The translations under genes and the position numbers were made by a program. Below are positions 1 through 7,173 of a stretch of DNA of 8,708 nt, one piece after another (the first letter of the stretch is position 1; every line of letters starts with the position of its first letter). This DNA is from an uncultured Collinsella sp. (lineage in GTDB: Bacteria; Actinomycetota; Coriobacteriia; Coriobacteriales; Coriobacteriaceae). The DNA lies in contig CABUAT010000046.1 of the NCBI GenBank assembly GCA_902489665.1, forward strand, positions 1 to 8,708, written 5' to 3'. The notes under the pieces are model-generated. The model ran no database searches and had not been told where the DNA came from. It saw nothing but the letters and a program-made list of their open reading frames with translations.

Positions 1-24
1 GTCGATCGCGAGTTCCGCACGAGC

Positions 25-49
25 CGGAGAGCACTTAATGTGCTCTCCG
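25..49 (+). other. Perfect 10-bp hairpin in the leader before the serine dehydratase gene
   Basis: Positions 25-34 (CGGAGAGCAC) pair perfectly with 40-49 (GTGCTCTCCG) around the 5-nt loop TTAAT. No T-run follows, so it is not a classical intrinsic terminator. It could be the 3' end structure of an upstream transcript, a leader structure of the serine dehydratase mRNA, or an operator palindrome. The rest of 1-124 holds no gene I can support. Frame 1 is open from the left edge to a TAA at 112-114, but its peptide has no recognisable character. A second possible pairing is CTGTCC (61-66) with GGACAG (104-109). Confidence 0.55.
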
Positions 50-112
50 TGCGAGCAGGACTGTCCGAGCAGGCGACCTTATGCCCCGCCCCTCGGGACG
101 ACGGGACAGATT

Positions 113-119
113 AAAGGAG
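113..119 (+). promoter_or_regulatory. Strong Shine-Dalgarno that fixes the serine dehydratase start
   Basis: AAAGGAG lies 5 nt before the ATG at 125. This selects that ATG over the in-frame upstream ATG at 38, which has no comparable site and would add 29 residues unlike the family. Confidence 0.85.
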
Positions 120-124
120 CACCC

Positions 125-1732
125 ATGGCAGGCAAGCCGCAAACACTAGCTACGACCTCGGCATTCGAGATCTTGGGCCCCGTCATGGTCGGCCCCAGCT
201 CATCGCACACCGCCGGCGCCCTGCGCTGCGCCCAAGTTGCCGCCAGCCTGCTAGAAGGCCGCATTACCAAGGTCACCTTTGGCCTGTGGAACTCCTTCGC
301 CCACACCTACCGCGGCCACGGCACCGACCGTGCGCTCGTCGCGGGCATCCTGGGCCTCGACACCGATGACGAGAATATCAAGCAGGCCTTCAACCTCGCA
401 CGCGAGCAGGGCCTCGAATATCACTTTGACATCAAGGGCGACGACGCGTCCATCCACCCCAATACCGTCGATATCGACATGGTCGACGACACGGGCGCCA
501 CGGCACAGGTCCGCGGCGAGAGCCTGGGCGGCGGCAAGATGCGCATTAGCCGCATTAACGGCGTCGGCGTCGACATCTCGGGCATGTACTCCACGCTCTT
601 CGTGGCACACAAGGACGTCCCCGGTGTACTCGCCGCGCTCACCAACCTGCTCGCCTACGCCCACGTGAACATCGCCTTCTGCCGCACCTACCGAACCGAA
701 GTGGGCGGCCAGGCCTACTCCGTCTTTGAGACCGACGGCGCGCCCGACGACACCGTCGTCCCCATGCTGCGCAAGCTCGACAATGTCGATTACGCAACGT
801 TTATCGAGCTCCCCGGTTCTGCCTCGTCGCTCTCCCCCGGCGTCTCGGCCAAGGAAATCTTCGACGACGGCGAGCAGCTGCTCGATGCGTGCGAGGAACT
901 GGGGCTCAGCATCGGCGCCGTCATGGCCGTTCGCGAGGCGCGTCTGACCGGCGAGGCCCACGCCGTCGCCGCCATGCGCCGCGTGCTCGACGTCATGCGC
1001 GAGGAGACCACGGCCCCCATCGCCAATCCGCAGCGTTCGCTCGGCGGTCTTATCGGCGGCGAGGCCAAACTCGTCGATGCCACCAGCCGCAACGATTTGA
1101 GTGCAAGCCTGATGGGCGCCGTCCAGACCGACGCCGTTGCCCGCGCCATGGCCGTGCTCGAGCGCTCCGCTACCATGGGCGTGATTGTCGCCGCCCCCAC
1201 GGCAGGCTCCGCGGGTGTTGTGCCCGGCTGCGTGCTGGCGCTCGCCGATCGCCTGCAGCTCGACGACGAGCAGGTCATGGACGCGCTCTACTGCGCAGCC
1301 GCCATCGGCCTCAACCTCACCACAAGCGCCTGCGTTGCCGGCGCCGAGGGCGGCTGCCAAGCCGAGGTGGGAAGCGCCGCTGCCATGGCAGCCGCCGCGC
1401 TGGTGCAGATGCTCGGCGGCACGCCCGAGCAGGCGCTCGACGCCAGTTCCATCGCGCTGAGTAACCTGCTGGGCCTCGTTTGTGACCCCGTCGGTGGCCT
1501 CGTGGAGGTGCCCTGCCAAAACCGCAACGCCATCGGCGTGGCAGCGGCCTTTAGCTCGGCACAACTCGCCCTCGCAGGCATTAAGAGCTTGGTGCCGTTT
1601 GACCAGATGGCACATGTCATGCTTTCGGTGGGCCACGCGTTGCCGGCCACGCTGCGCGAGACGGCAAAGGGCGGCATCGCGCAGGCTCCGGCCGCACTTT
1701 CGGCCTGTGCAAAATGCGGTGTGTGCGGATAG
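125..1732 (+). CDS. sdaA: L-serine ammonia-lyase, iron-sulfur-dependent, single chain with ACT domain
   Basis: This enzyme deaminates L-serine to pyruvate and ammonia in the cytoplasm using a 4Fe-4S cluster. The 535-residue chain has the beta-half signature GPSSSHT at 23-29, an ACT-like domain at about 153-225 and the alpha catalytic half from about 240 to the end, with APTAGS near 357-362. Cluster-ligand candidates are C411 (in CVAGAEGGC), C453 (VCDPVGG) and C464 (VEVPC). Their spacings of 42 and 11 match those I recall for the Legionella enzyme. The tail carries Cys at 528, 531 and 534, near where the Legionella C-terminal Cys enters the active site. It fuses what Bacillus makes as separate SdaAB (with ACT) and SdaAA chains, and is longer than the roughly 455-residue E. 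coli form that lacks ACT. The ACT domain suggests sensing of serine or another ligand. The gene appears monocistronic, closed by a terminator just downstream. The family call is firm; the tail-ligand role is inference. Confidence 0.96.
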   Translation: MAGKPQTLATTSAFEILGPVMVGPSSSHTAGALRCAQVAASLLEGRITKVTFGLWNSFAHTYRGHGTDRALVAGILGLDTDDENIKQAFNLAREQGLEYHFDIKGDDASIHPNTVDIDMVDDTGATAQVRGESLGGGKMRISRINGVGVDISGMYSTLFVAHKDVPGVLAALTNLLAYAHVNIAFCRTYRTEVGGQAYSVFETDGAPDDTVVPMLRKLDNVDYATFIELPGSASSLSPGVSAKEIFDDGEQLLDACEELGLSIGAVMAVREARLTGEAHAVAAMRRVLDVMREETTAPIANPQRSLGGLIGGEAKLVDATSRNDLSASLMGAVQTDAVARAMAVLERSATMGVIVAAPTAGSAGVVPGCVLALADRLQLDDEQVMDALYCAAAIGLNLTTSACVAGAEGGCQAEVGSAAAMAAAALVQMLGGTPEQALDASSIALSNLLGLVCDPVGGLVEVPCQNRNAIGVAAAFSSAQLALAGIKSLVPFDQMAHVMLSVGHALPATLRETAKGGIAQAPAALSACAKCGVCG

Positions 1733-1750
1733 CGGCAAAGAACGACTCAA

Positions 1751-1777
1751 AGGTGGGACAAATGTCCCACCTCTTTT
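1751..1777 (+). terminator. Intrinsic terminator after the serine dehydratase gene
   Basis: A 9-bp perfect stem pairs AGGTGGGAC (1751-1759) with GTCCCACCT (1764-1772) around the loop AAAT, followed by CTTTT. It begins 18 nt after the sdaA stop. An A-run (1749-1751) before the stem gives it partly bidirectional character. Confidence 0.85.
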
Positions 1778-1795
1778 GAATGCCACCGTTTCCGT

Positions 1796-1824
1796 ACCAC
1801 AAACAGCAGGGCAATCGCTATAAT
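1796..1824 (+). promoter_or_regulatory. Likely sigma-70-type promoter of the L,D-transpeptidase gene
   Basis: A perfect -10 box TATAAT sits at 1819-1824. With a 17-nt spacer, the -35 position holds ACCACA (1796-1801), which matches TTGACA only in the last three bases. The -10 box lies 57 nt before the chosen start, between a terminator and the gene. The weak -35 suggests modest or activator-helped expression. Confidence 0.6.
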
Positions 1825-1865
1825 GCAAGCCCAGTAAAAACACGATGAACCGCAAGGCGAAAATC

Positions 1866-1871
1866 GAAGGA
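1866..1871 (+). promoter_or_regulatory. Ribosome binding site that decides the L,D-transpeptidase start
   Basis: GAAGGA ends 1 nt before an ATG at 1873 but 10 nt before the in-frame ATG at 1882. Only the second spacing is workable, so the start is placed at 1882 and the protein begins MSQNDR. Confidence 0.65.
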
Positions 1872-1881
1872 TATGCATACG

Positions 1882-3615
1882 ATGTCGCAAAACGATCGAA
1901 CTCAACTGATTCCCGATCCGCAGCAGCCGAGCAGGCACACCGGCGGCGTTCAGTCGCCGCGTCCTATCGCGCCGAGCCACGGTCAGCAGCGTAGTGCAGC
2001 AAACGCTTCCCAACGCCCGAACCAACAGCGACAGCAGCGTCAACAACGTCAGCAGCGCCAGGCAAACGGCAATGCGCCCAAGCAGCCCCCGACGAACGCT
2101 CGAGGCGATCGTGGCCCCGCGCGCAAGTCCGCCGGCAACAATAAGTCGGGCAAAAAGACGACGCTCTTTGTCGTCCTGGGTCTAATCGTCATTGTCTATA
2201 TCGTAGGCATCGTAGCGTTTTCGCAGCTAGCATACCCCAACACCACCATTGCCGGCGTCGACGTCTCGTTCTCCAACGCTTCGTCTGCCGCCACCAAGGT
2301 CAACTCGGCATGGAAGCACTATAAGCTCACCGTGACAGGCGATGACTTTAGCTGGTCCTATCAGCCCGAGTCCGATGAACCCATCGTCGACGGTGAAGCT
2401 GCCGCAAAAGAGATCATCAGCCACAACGAAGCCTTTGTATGGCCGGTCCGCCTTGTGGAATCCTTAAGCGGCAAGACCAAAACAACCGCTATCACCAAAG
2501 AAGTCGATCTTGATCAAGACGTCGACCTGTCCATGCTCTCCGATACCTTTGACCAAAAGAAGTTTGAGAAGGATCTGGGCGCCGCCATCGACGAGTTTAA
2601 CGAAGGACGTTCGGGCACGTTCGAGGCCAATAGCTCCTATGACGAGCAGGCCGGCAAGTTTACCGTCGAGAAGGCGCGCTCCAACGAAAAACTCAACCGC
2701 GAGCATGTCATTAAATATGCCGAGCTCGAGCTCGCCTCGCTGGCCGAGACCGTAGATCTTTCCAAGCTCGGCAACGATGCCTATGAGCCGCTCAATGGAA
2801 CGCTGACCGATGATCAGATTCAGGCCGCATGCGATGCCGCCAACAACTTCTTGGGCGTCAACGTGACCCTCAAGCTCAACGGCGAGGATGCCGGAAAGGT
2901 CGACGGCAGCTCCGTGCTGCAGTGGATCAGCTTTGCCGATCCGGCCAACCCCACGCTCGATACGTCGCAGATCAGCAGCTGGGCAGCCGAGCTCGCCAAT
3001 GGCTTTAATACCGTTGGCTCCACTCGCTGGTGGACGCGCGCCGATGGCAAGCAGTGCGCCGTCGAAGGCGGCGACTTTGGTTGGTCCATCGACAGCAGCT
3101 CGCTCGCCAAGCAGGTCGAGGACGCCATTAACAACAAGCAGACCGGCGAGATCGAGATCAAGTACTCCCAGAAGGCCGACACCTTTACCGCAAAGGGAGA
3201 GCCCGACTGGAAGGCATACATCGATGTCGATCTGTCCGAGCAGCACGCGCGCTACTACGACGAGAACGGTAATATCGTTTGGGAGGCCAACTTTATTTCC
3301 GGCAAACCGGGCGAAGACGCCACCCCCGAAGGCGTGTGGCAGATCAACAGCAACGACGGCGGCAGCACCCTGATCGGAGCCAAGGACCCCGAGACCGGTA
3401 AGCCCAAATACGAGAGCCCGGTGAGCTACTGGATGCCGTTTGAGGGCAACATGATCGGCTTCCACGACGCCACCTGGCAAAACGACAAGAGCTTCGATAA
3501 TGCCGAGTCGTACAAGTGGTGCGGCAGCCACGGTTGCATCAACCTGCGCCTGGCAGACGCCAAGGCACTTCACGACTGCATCAAAGTCGGCCTGTGCGTG
3601 GTTGTCCACTCGTAG
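1882..3615 (+). CDS. Membrane-anchored L,D-transpeptidase (YkuD domain) with peptidoglycan-binding-type repeats
   Basis: L,D-transpeptidases make 3-3 cross-links in peptidoglycan or attach partners to stem peptides outside the membrane. The 577-residue protein starts with about 93 residues of hydrophilic, Gln/Arg/Pro-rich, presumably cytoplasmic sequence, including four QQR units at 48-59. One membrane segment follows at about 95-115. The extracellular part has a putative PG_binding_4-type domain at about 228-293 and a second, more divergent one at about 364-433. The YkuD domain runs from about 445 to the end. Its catalytic signature is complete: H528 (GFHDATW), then S549-H550-G551-C552 in SHGCINLR, with C552 the expected nucleophile. 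There is no cleavable signal peptide, so the TM should anchor the enzyme with the catalytic domain outside. It has its own promoter and appears monocistronic. Resistance to most beta-lactams except carbapenems is a general property of such enzymes, not something shown here. Confidence 0.93.
   Translation: MSQNDRTQLIPDPQQPSRHTGGVQSPRPIAPSHGQQRSAANASQRPNQQRQQRQQRQQRQANGNAPKQPPTNARGDRGPARKSAGNNKSGKKTTLFVVLGLIVIVYIVGIVAFSQLAYPNTTIAGVDVSFSNASSAATKVNSAWKHYKLTVTGDDFSWSYQPESDEPIVDGEAAAKEIISHNEAFVWPVRLVESLSGKTKTTAITKEVDLDQDVDLSMLSDTFDQKKFEKDLGAAIDEFNEGRSGTFEANSSYDEQAGKFTVEKARSNEKLNREHVIKYAELELASLAETVDLSKLGNDAYEPLNGTLTDDQIQAACDAANNFLGVNVTLKLNGEDAGKVDGSSVLQWISFADPANPTLDTSQISSWAAELANGFNTVGSTRWWTRADGKQCAVEGGDFGWSIDSSSLAKQVEDAINNKQTGEIEIKYSQKADTFTAKGEPDWKAYIDVDLSEQHARYYDENGNIVWEANFISGKPGEDATPEGVWQINSNDGGSTLIGAKDPETGKPKYESPVSYWMPFEGNMIGFHDATWQNDKSFDNAESYKWCGSHGCINLRLADAKALHDCIKVGLCVVVHS
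2023..2058 (+). repeat. Four tandem QQR codon triplets in the L,D-transpeptidase tail
   Basis: Four 9-nt units each encode Gln-Gln-Arg (residues 48-59). The codons differ between units (CAA CAG CGA, CAG CAG CGT, CAA CAA CGT, CAG CAG CGC). The repeat is therefore kept at protein level rather than being a fresh DNA slippage product. Confidence 0.85.
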
Positions 3616-3687
3616 TGCAACGCGCGCATTCCTACAACGTGGAACCGCTGCGACCAATCTAACAGTTCCGAAAGAAACCGTCCCATG

Positions 3688-3709
3688 CGCCCGCCCCAAC
3701 CGGTGGGCG
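3688..3709 (+). terminator. GC-rich hairpin after the L,D-transpeptidase gene, possible weak terminator
   Basis: CGCCCGCC (3688-3695) pairs with GGTGGGCG (3702-3709), 8 bp including one G-T wobble, around a 6-nt loop. It is followed by the AT-rich TATATACTTAA rather than a proper T-run. It lies 72 nt after the stop codon. It may end the upstream transcript weakly, or act as a leader or operator structure for the transporter operon. Confidence 0.4.
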
Positions 3710-3711
3710 TA

Positions 3712-3717
3712 TATACT
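3712..3717 (+). promoter_or_regulatory. Possible -10 box of the efflux operon
   Basis: TATACT differs from the -10 consensus by one base and lies 30 nt before the adaptor gene start. No convincing -35 hexamer is visible, because that position falls inside the GC-rich hairpin. It is the best promoter candidate between the L,D-transpeptidase and transporter genes. Confidence 0.4.
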
Positions 3718-3747
3718 TAACGAGGTTCTTTCTATAAAGGAGACGCT

Positions 3748-5181
3748 ATGCCGAATGTCCCCACGATCACACCGGGCCCGGATGATACCGAGAACACGCC
3801 CGAAGGTGCCACCGAAACGATTCCTCTGATTACACACGTACATGCCGACAAGCAGAACGGACGCACGAACGATTCGGCCGAGATTTCCTATGAAGAGGCA
3901 TATGCCAAGCTCAAGGCAAAACGTGCCGAACGTCGACGCAAAAAGCTGATTCGACGCGGTATTGCCGCCGGCGTCGTGGGCGCCATCGCGCTCATTGCCA
4001 TTGTCGCAACCCTTGTTATCAATGCGCAGCCACAGGGCGCTAGCGGGCCTGTGACCGACATGGTGACCGAGGGCACATTTACCACAACGGTCGAGGCGAA
4101 AGGCCAGCTCAAACCCATTTCGTCCTCAGTGGTCTCCCCTTCTGTCGACGGCACGGTCGATTCAATCAACGTGCAGGCAGGCCAATCCGTCAACGAGGGC
4201 GACGTGCTTATGACCATTAAAAACGACGAGCTCGATCGCAACGTTGCCGAGGCGCAGCGTGCAGTTACAGCCGCTCAAGAAGACCTCGCCAACGCGCAGA
4301 AAGCCGCAGCCGCCGCGCAGGCCACCCCAACGACGGACGTCGATGGAGCTTCCGCAGCGGCTGGCTCCCCCGCAGCATCAGCGGACACGAACGCCGTATC
4401 GGCCGCGCAGCGTAGCCTCGCATCAGCCCAGGCAAACCTCGATCAGGCGAACGCCAAGGCCGCCAGCCGTACGGCCACGGCCCCAAGCTCGGGCAACATC
4501 GTGGAGCTCAACGCCAAGGTAGGCGCCACGGTAACAGGCGGCATGATCATGGGCGAAAGCGATACGAGCGGCGGCAAGCAGTGCATGCAGATCGCCGACC
4601 TATCCAAGATGAAGGTGACCGTGCAGGTGGGCGAAAAGGACATCGCCAAGATCGCCGTTGGGCAGAACGCCAACGTCACGTATCCCGCGTTTCCGGATAT
4701 CGTGAGCCAGGGAACGGTCACGGCCATCGCCTCGGTGGCAAACTCCGACTCCAACTATGGCAGCAGCAGCGTAACCTTTAACGTCGACATCCTCATCGAG
4801 GCGCCCGACGCGCGCCTGAAGCCGGGCATGACGGCCGAGGTCTCGGTGGTGACCGAGCAGCTCGACGATGTGGTGATGGTGCCGACGATGGCGCTCATGA
4901 CCGAAGACGGCGAACACTATTATGTCAACGTGGCAACCGATGACGAGGGCAAGCAGACCCGCCGCGTGAAGGTGACCGTCGTGACGCAAAACGACAACGA
5001 AGCCGTAGTCGGCAAGACACAGGTCAAGCGCGACGACCAGGGCAACGAGATTAACCCCAACGTGCCGGTTACCAAGCTGCGCGATGGCGACACCCTCGTC
5101 ATGGACACCGGAGCGGACGCAACGGCTGACGGCGGCTATAGCACGGATTCGGGCAGCATGTCTGCCGACGAGGGTATGTAA
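3748..5181 (+). CDS. Efflux ABC transporter membrane-fusion (adaptor) protein, MacA/YknX/HlyD type
   Basis: It should work with the ATPase and permease encoded next, linking or gating export across the membrane. A strong AAAGGAG at 3736-3742, 5 nt before the ATG, sets the start. The 477-residue protein has about 70 charged, presumably cytoplasmic residues and one membrane segment at about 72-92. The first half of a biotinyl-lipoyl domain follows (VDGTVDSINVQAGQSVNEGD, from about 133). Two short Ala/Gln-rich helices come next (about 160-191 and 218-242), joined by a Pro/Ser/Thr/Ala linker at 192-216. The second lipoyl half begins TAPSSGNIVEL, and beta-barrel and membrane-proximal regions follow. 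The last 25 or so residues are rich in Asp, Ser and Gly. The short helices differ from the long hairpin that lets Gram-negative MacA meet TolC, which fits a cell without an outer membrane. The substrate cannot be told; peptides, antibiotics or lipids are all possible for the family. Confidence 0.92.
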   Translation: MPNVPTITPGPDDTENTPEGATETIPLITHVHADKQNGRTNDSAEISYEEAYAKLKAKRAERRRKKLIRRGIAAGVVGAIALIAIVATLVINAQPQGASGPVTDMVTEGTFTTTVEAKGQLKPISSSVVSPSVDGTVDSINVQAGQSVNEGDVLMTIKNDELDRNVAEAQRAVTAAQEDLANAQKAAAAAQATPTTDVDGASAAAGSPAASADTNAVSAAQRSLASAQANLDQANAKAASRTATAPSSGNIVELNAKVGATVTGGMIMGESDTSGGKQCMQIADLSKMKVTVQVGEKDIAKIAVGQNANVTYPAFPDIVSQGTVTAIASVANSDSNYGSSSVTFNVDILIEAPDARLKPGMTAEVSVVTEQLDDVVMVPTMALMTEDGEHYYVNVATDDEGKQTRRVKVTVVTQNDNEAVVGKTQVKRDDQGNEINPNVPVTKLRDGDTLVMDTGADATADGGYSTDSGSMSADEGM

Positions 5182-5954
5182 TGCGCCCCGTCATCGACAT
5201 TCGCAACGTGCACCGCATCTTTGAGAGCGAGGCAGGTTGCGCCCACATCCTGCACAACGTGAGCCTGGCGGTAAATCCCGGCGAATTCGTCGCTATCACT
5301 GGCCCCTCGGGCTCGGGCAAATCAACGCTCATGAACATCCTGGGCTGCCTGGATAAGCCGACGGCGGGCGACTATTACCTGCAAGGGCTCAACGTGGCCG
5401 AGCTCGATGATGACGAGCTCACCGAAGTTCGCGCCCTGAGCATTGGCTTTGTCTTTCAGAGCTTCAACCTGCTGCCGCGCCTAACGGTCATCGAAAACGT
5501 GATGCTGCCGCTGGCCTACACCAATGTGCCCCGTAGCCAGCGCGAGATGCGCGCCGTCCACGCGCTGCAGGCCGTCACGCTACCGGTCGACCACTGGGAC
5601 CACCGCATATCCGAGCTCTCGGGCGGCCAGATGCAGCGTGTCGCCATCGCGCGCGCCCTCGTTAATGACCCGCCCATCATTTTGGCTGACGAACCGACGG
5701 GAAACCTGGACTCCGCCACTGGAGCGCTTGTAATGGAGACCTTCCATAAGCTCCAGAAGCGCGGCAAAACCATCGTTCTTATCACACACGACCCCGGAAT
5801 CGCCGCCGAGGCCGACCGTGCCGTGACCATCCGCGACGGTCGCATTCACGACGGCGCGTATATTCCACATGCACCGCGGACCCTGCGCAGCGCCGTAGAT
5901 AGCCTGCCCATACTTTCCGCCTCCGCCAACCCGCCGAAAGGAGTGGTGGCATGA
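5181..5954 (+). CDS. ABC transporter ATP-binding protein, MacB/LolD/YknY type
   Basis: This is the cytoplasmic ATPase that drives the adjacent permease. All nucleotide-binding motifs are present in its 257 residues: Walker A GPSGSGKST at 41-49, Q-loop Gln at 93 (FVFQSFNLLPRLT, typical of the LolD/MacB group), signature LSGGQ at 146-150 followed by MQRVAIARAL, Walker B ending in D170-E171 (ILADEPTGNLD), and H-loop His at 203 (LITHD). The ATG shares one base with the upstream stop (TAATG), and GAGGG at 5170-5174 serves as ribosome site 6 nt away. Coupled translation with the adaptor is therefore likely. About 30 residues beyond the usual ATPase core form a Pro/Ala/Ser-rich tail with no recognised motif. 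ATPase and permease are separate proteins, as in Bacillus YknYZ, not fused as in E. coli MacB. Confidence 0.96.
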   Translation: MRPVIDIRNVHRIFESEAGCAHILHNVSLAVNPGEFVAITGPSGSGKSTLMNILGCLDKPTAGDYYLQGLNVAELDDDELTEVRALSIGFVFQSFNLLPRLTVIENVMLPLAYTNVPRSQREMRAVHALQAVTLPVDHWDHRISELSGGQMQRVAIARALVNDPPIILADEPTGNLDSATGALVMETFHKLQKRGKTIVLITHDPGIAAEADRAVTIRDGRIHDGAYIPHAPRTLRSAVDSLPILSASANPPKGVVA

Positions 5955-7165
5955 GCGCCCGCGATCTCATCCAGGAAGCCCTTCACTCGCTCGAGGCCAA
6001 CAAGGGGCGAAGCCTGCTCACCATCCTGGGCATTGTCATCGGCATCGCCTCGGTTATCGCCATGACTTCGCTCATCGGCGGCATCCAAAACAGCCTGGTC
6101 AACAGTCTGGGCCTCAATGCGGCACGCATGGTGCAAATCTATTCGTCGCAAGAACTCACCGAGTCGGACATCGAGAAGCTTCAAAAACTGGTGCCGCAGA
6201 TTGAGCAGATCGGCATTGTCGACAGCGCGTATACCGAGTACAAGACCGGCGATAAAAGCTATACCGTCATGGCACAGGGTGTCGATAGCAACATGCTCGA
6301 CGCCGTGGGGGCCAGCAAGCTCGTTGCGGGGCGCACCTATTCCCAGGCCGAATCCCAATCAGGCTCGCGCGTGGCGCTCATCAGCCGCGGCGGCGCCGAT
6401 CAGCTTTACGGCAACGAACAGGATGCGCTGGGGAAAACCATCAAGGTGTCCAACGGCGAGGTGCAGATTGTAGGCGTGATTGATGGCGGCAGCGACTCCA
6501 TGGGCTCGCTCACGCTGTATATGCCACGCGAAACTATCTCCGGACTGTTTGGCGACGAGAATCCTTCATTCCCCAGCGTGACGGCACTTGCCGCCGAGGG
6601 CACGGACATGGATGAGCTCTGCAAAACCATCGAGTCCAAGGTGCGCGCGATGAAGGGCATCGAGGAGGAGGACGAGTACGACAGTGTATCGGCAACCTCC
6701 ATGAAAAGCGCTATCGATGCACTCAACTCCTTTATGGGCGCATTCTCGCTCATCATGGGTGCTGTCGCCAGCATCTCGCTGCTTGTCGGCGGTATCGGCA
6801 TTATGAATATGATGCTCACCAACGTATCTGAACGCATCCGCGAGATCGGCATCCGCCGTGCTCTGGGCGCCAGTCGTCGCGATATCACCGCGCAGTTTTT
6901 GGCCGAGTCCTCGGCGCTGTGCGTCACCGGCGGACTATTGGGTGTCCTGATTGGCTATCTGCTGGCATGGGGACTCACGTTCTTTGCCGCAAGCTCGGGT
7001 ATCATGAGCGAGTTTGGAGCTACCGGGACGATCACGCCAAGCTTCTCCATTACGACAGTGTTGATCGCGTTCGCCGTATCGGTCGGCATCGGCGTAATCT
7101 TTGGCTTCTATCCCGCTCGACGCGCGGCAAAGCTCGACCCGGTGGAGTGCCTACGCTACCAGTAA
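5951..7165 (+). CDS. ABC transporter permease, MacB/FtsX family (YknZ-like)
   Basis: This is the membrane partner of the ATPase. The 404 residues show the MacB layout: TM1 at about 22-43 (LLTILGIVIGIASVIAM), a large extracellular MacB periplasmic-core-type domain at about 44-262, then TM2 at about 264-290, TM3 at about 322-345 and TM4 at about 366-390. The conserved cytoplasmic stretch after TM2, at about 281-307, contains NVSERIREIGIRRALGA, a hallmark of the family. The C terminus PARRAAKLDPVECLRYQ is typical too. The ATG overlaps the ATPase stop by 4 nt (ATGA), and AAAGGAG at 5937-5943 lies 7 nt upstream. It is the last gene of the operon; the next gene is convergent. MacB-type transporters are thought to work by mechanotransmission of ATP hydrolysis to the external domain rather than by a classical transport channel. 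The substrate is unknown. Confidence 0.95.
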   Translation: MSARDLIQEALHSLEANKGRSLLTILGIVIGIASVIAMTSLIGGIQNSLVNSLGLNAARMVQIYSSQELTESDIEKLQKLVPQIEQIGIVDSAYTEYKTGDKSYTVMAQGVDSNMLDAVGASKLVAGRTYSQAESQSGSRVALISRGGADQLYGNEQDALGKTIKVSNGEVQIVGVIDGGSDSMGSLTLYMPRETISGLFGDENPSFPSVTALAAEGTDMDELCKTIESKVRAMKGIEEEDEYDSVSATSMKSAIDALNSFMGAFSLIMGAVASISLLVGGIGIMNMMLTNVSERIREIGIRRALGASRRDITAQFLAESSALCVTGGLLGVLIGYLLAWGLTFFAASSGIMSEFGATGTITPSFSITTVLIAFAVSVGIGVIFGFYPARRAAKLDPVECLRYQ

Positions 7166-7173
7166 GCCACCAC

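Noticed and set aside
38..124. N-terminal extension of the serine dehydratase from the ATG at 38
   Set aside because: The extra 29 residues are Cys/Pro-rich and unlike the family, the ATG lies in the leader hairpin, and the ATG at 125 has a strong ribosome site at the right distance.
1..124. Glycine or other known riboswitch, or a tRNA end, before the serine dehydratase gene
   Set aside because: GGAGAG at 26-31 recalls the start of a glycine aptamer, but the conserved downstream core is absent and the segment is taken up by a simple hairpin. No T-arm or acceptor pattern of a tRNA is present.
251..1855. Long open frame (534 codons) on the - strand opposite the serine dehydratase gene
   Set aside because: It mirrors a well-supported gene in GC-rich DNA. 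The peptide is rich in Gly, His, Arg and Ala with no family signature, and no ribosome site is evident. It is an antisense shadow.
2464..3843. Long open frame (459 codons) on the - strand opposite the L,D-transpeptidase gene
   Set aside because: The composition is that of a shadow frame with no recognisable domain. The + strand gene has complete catalytic motifs.
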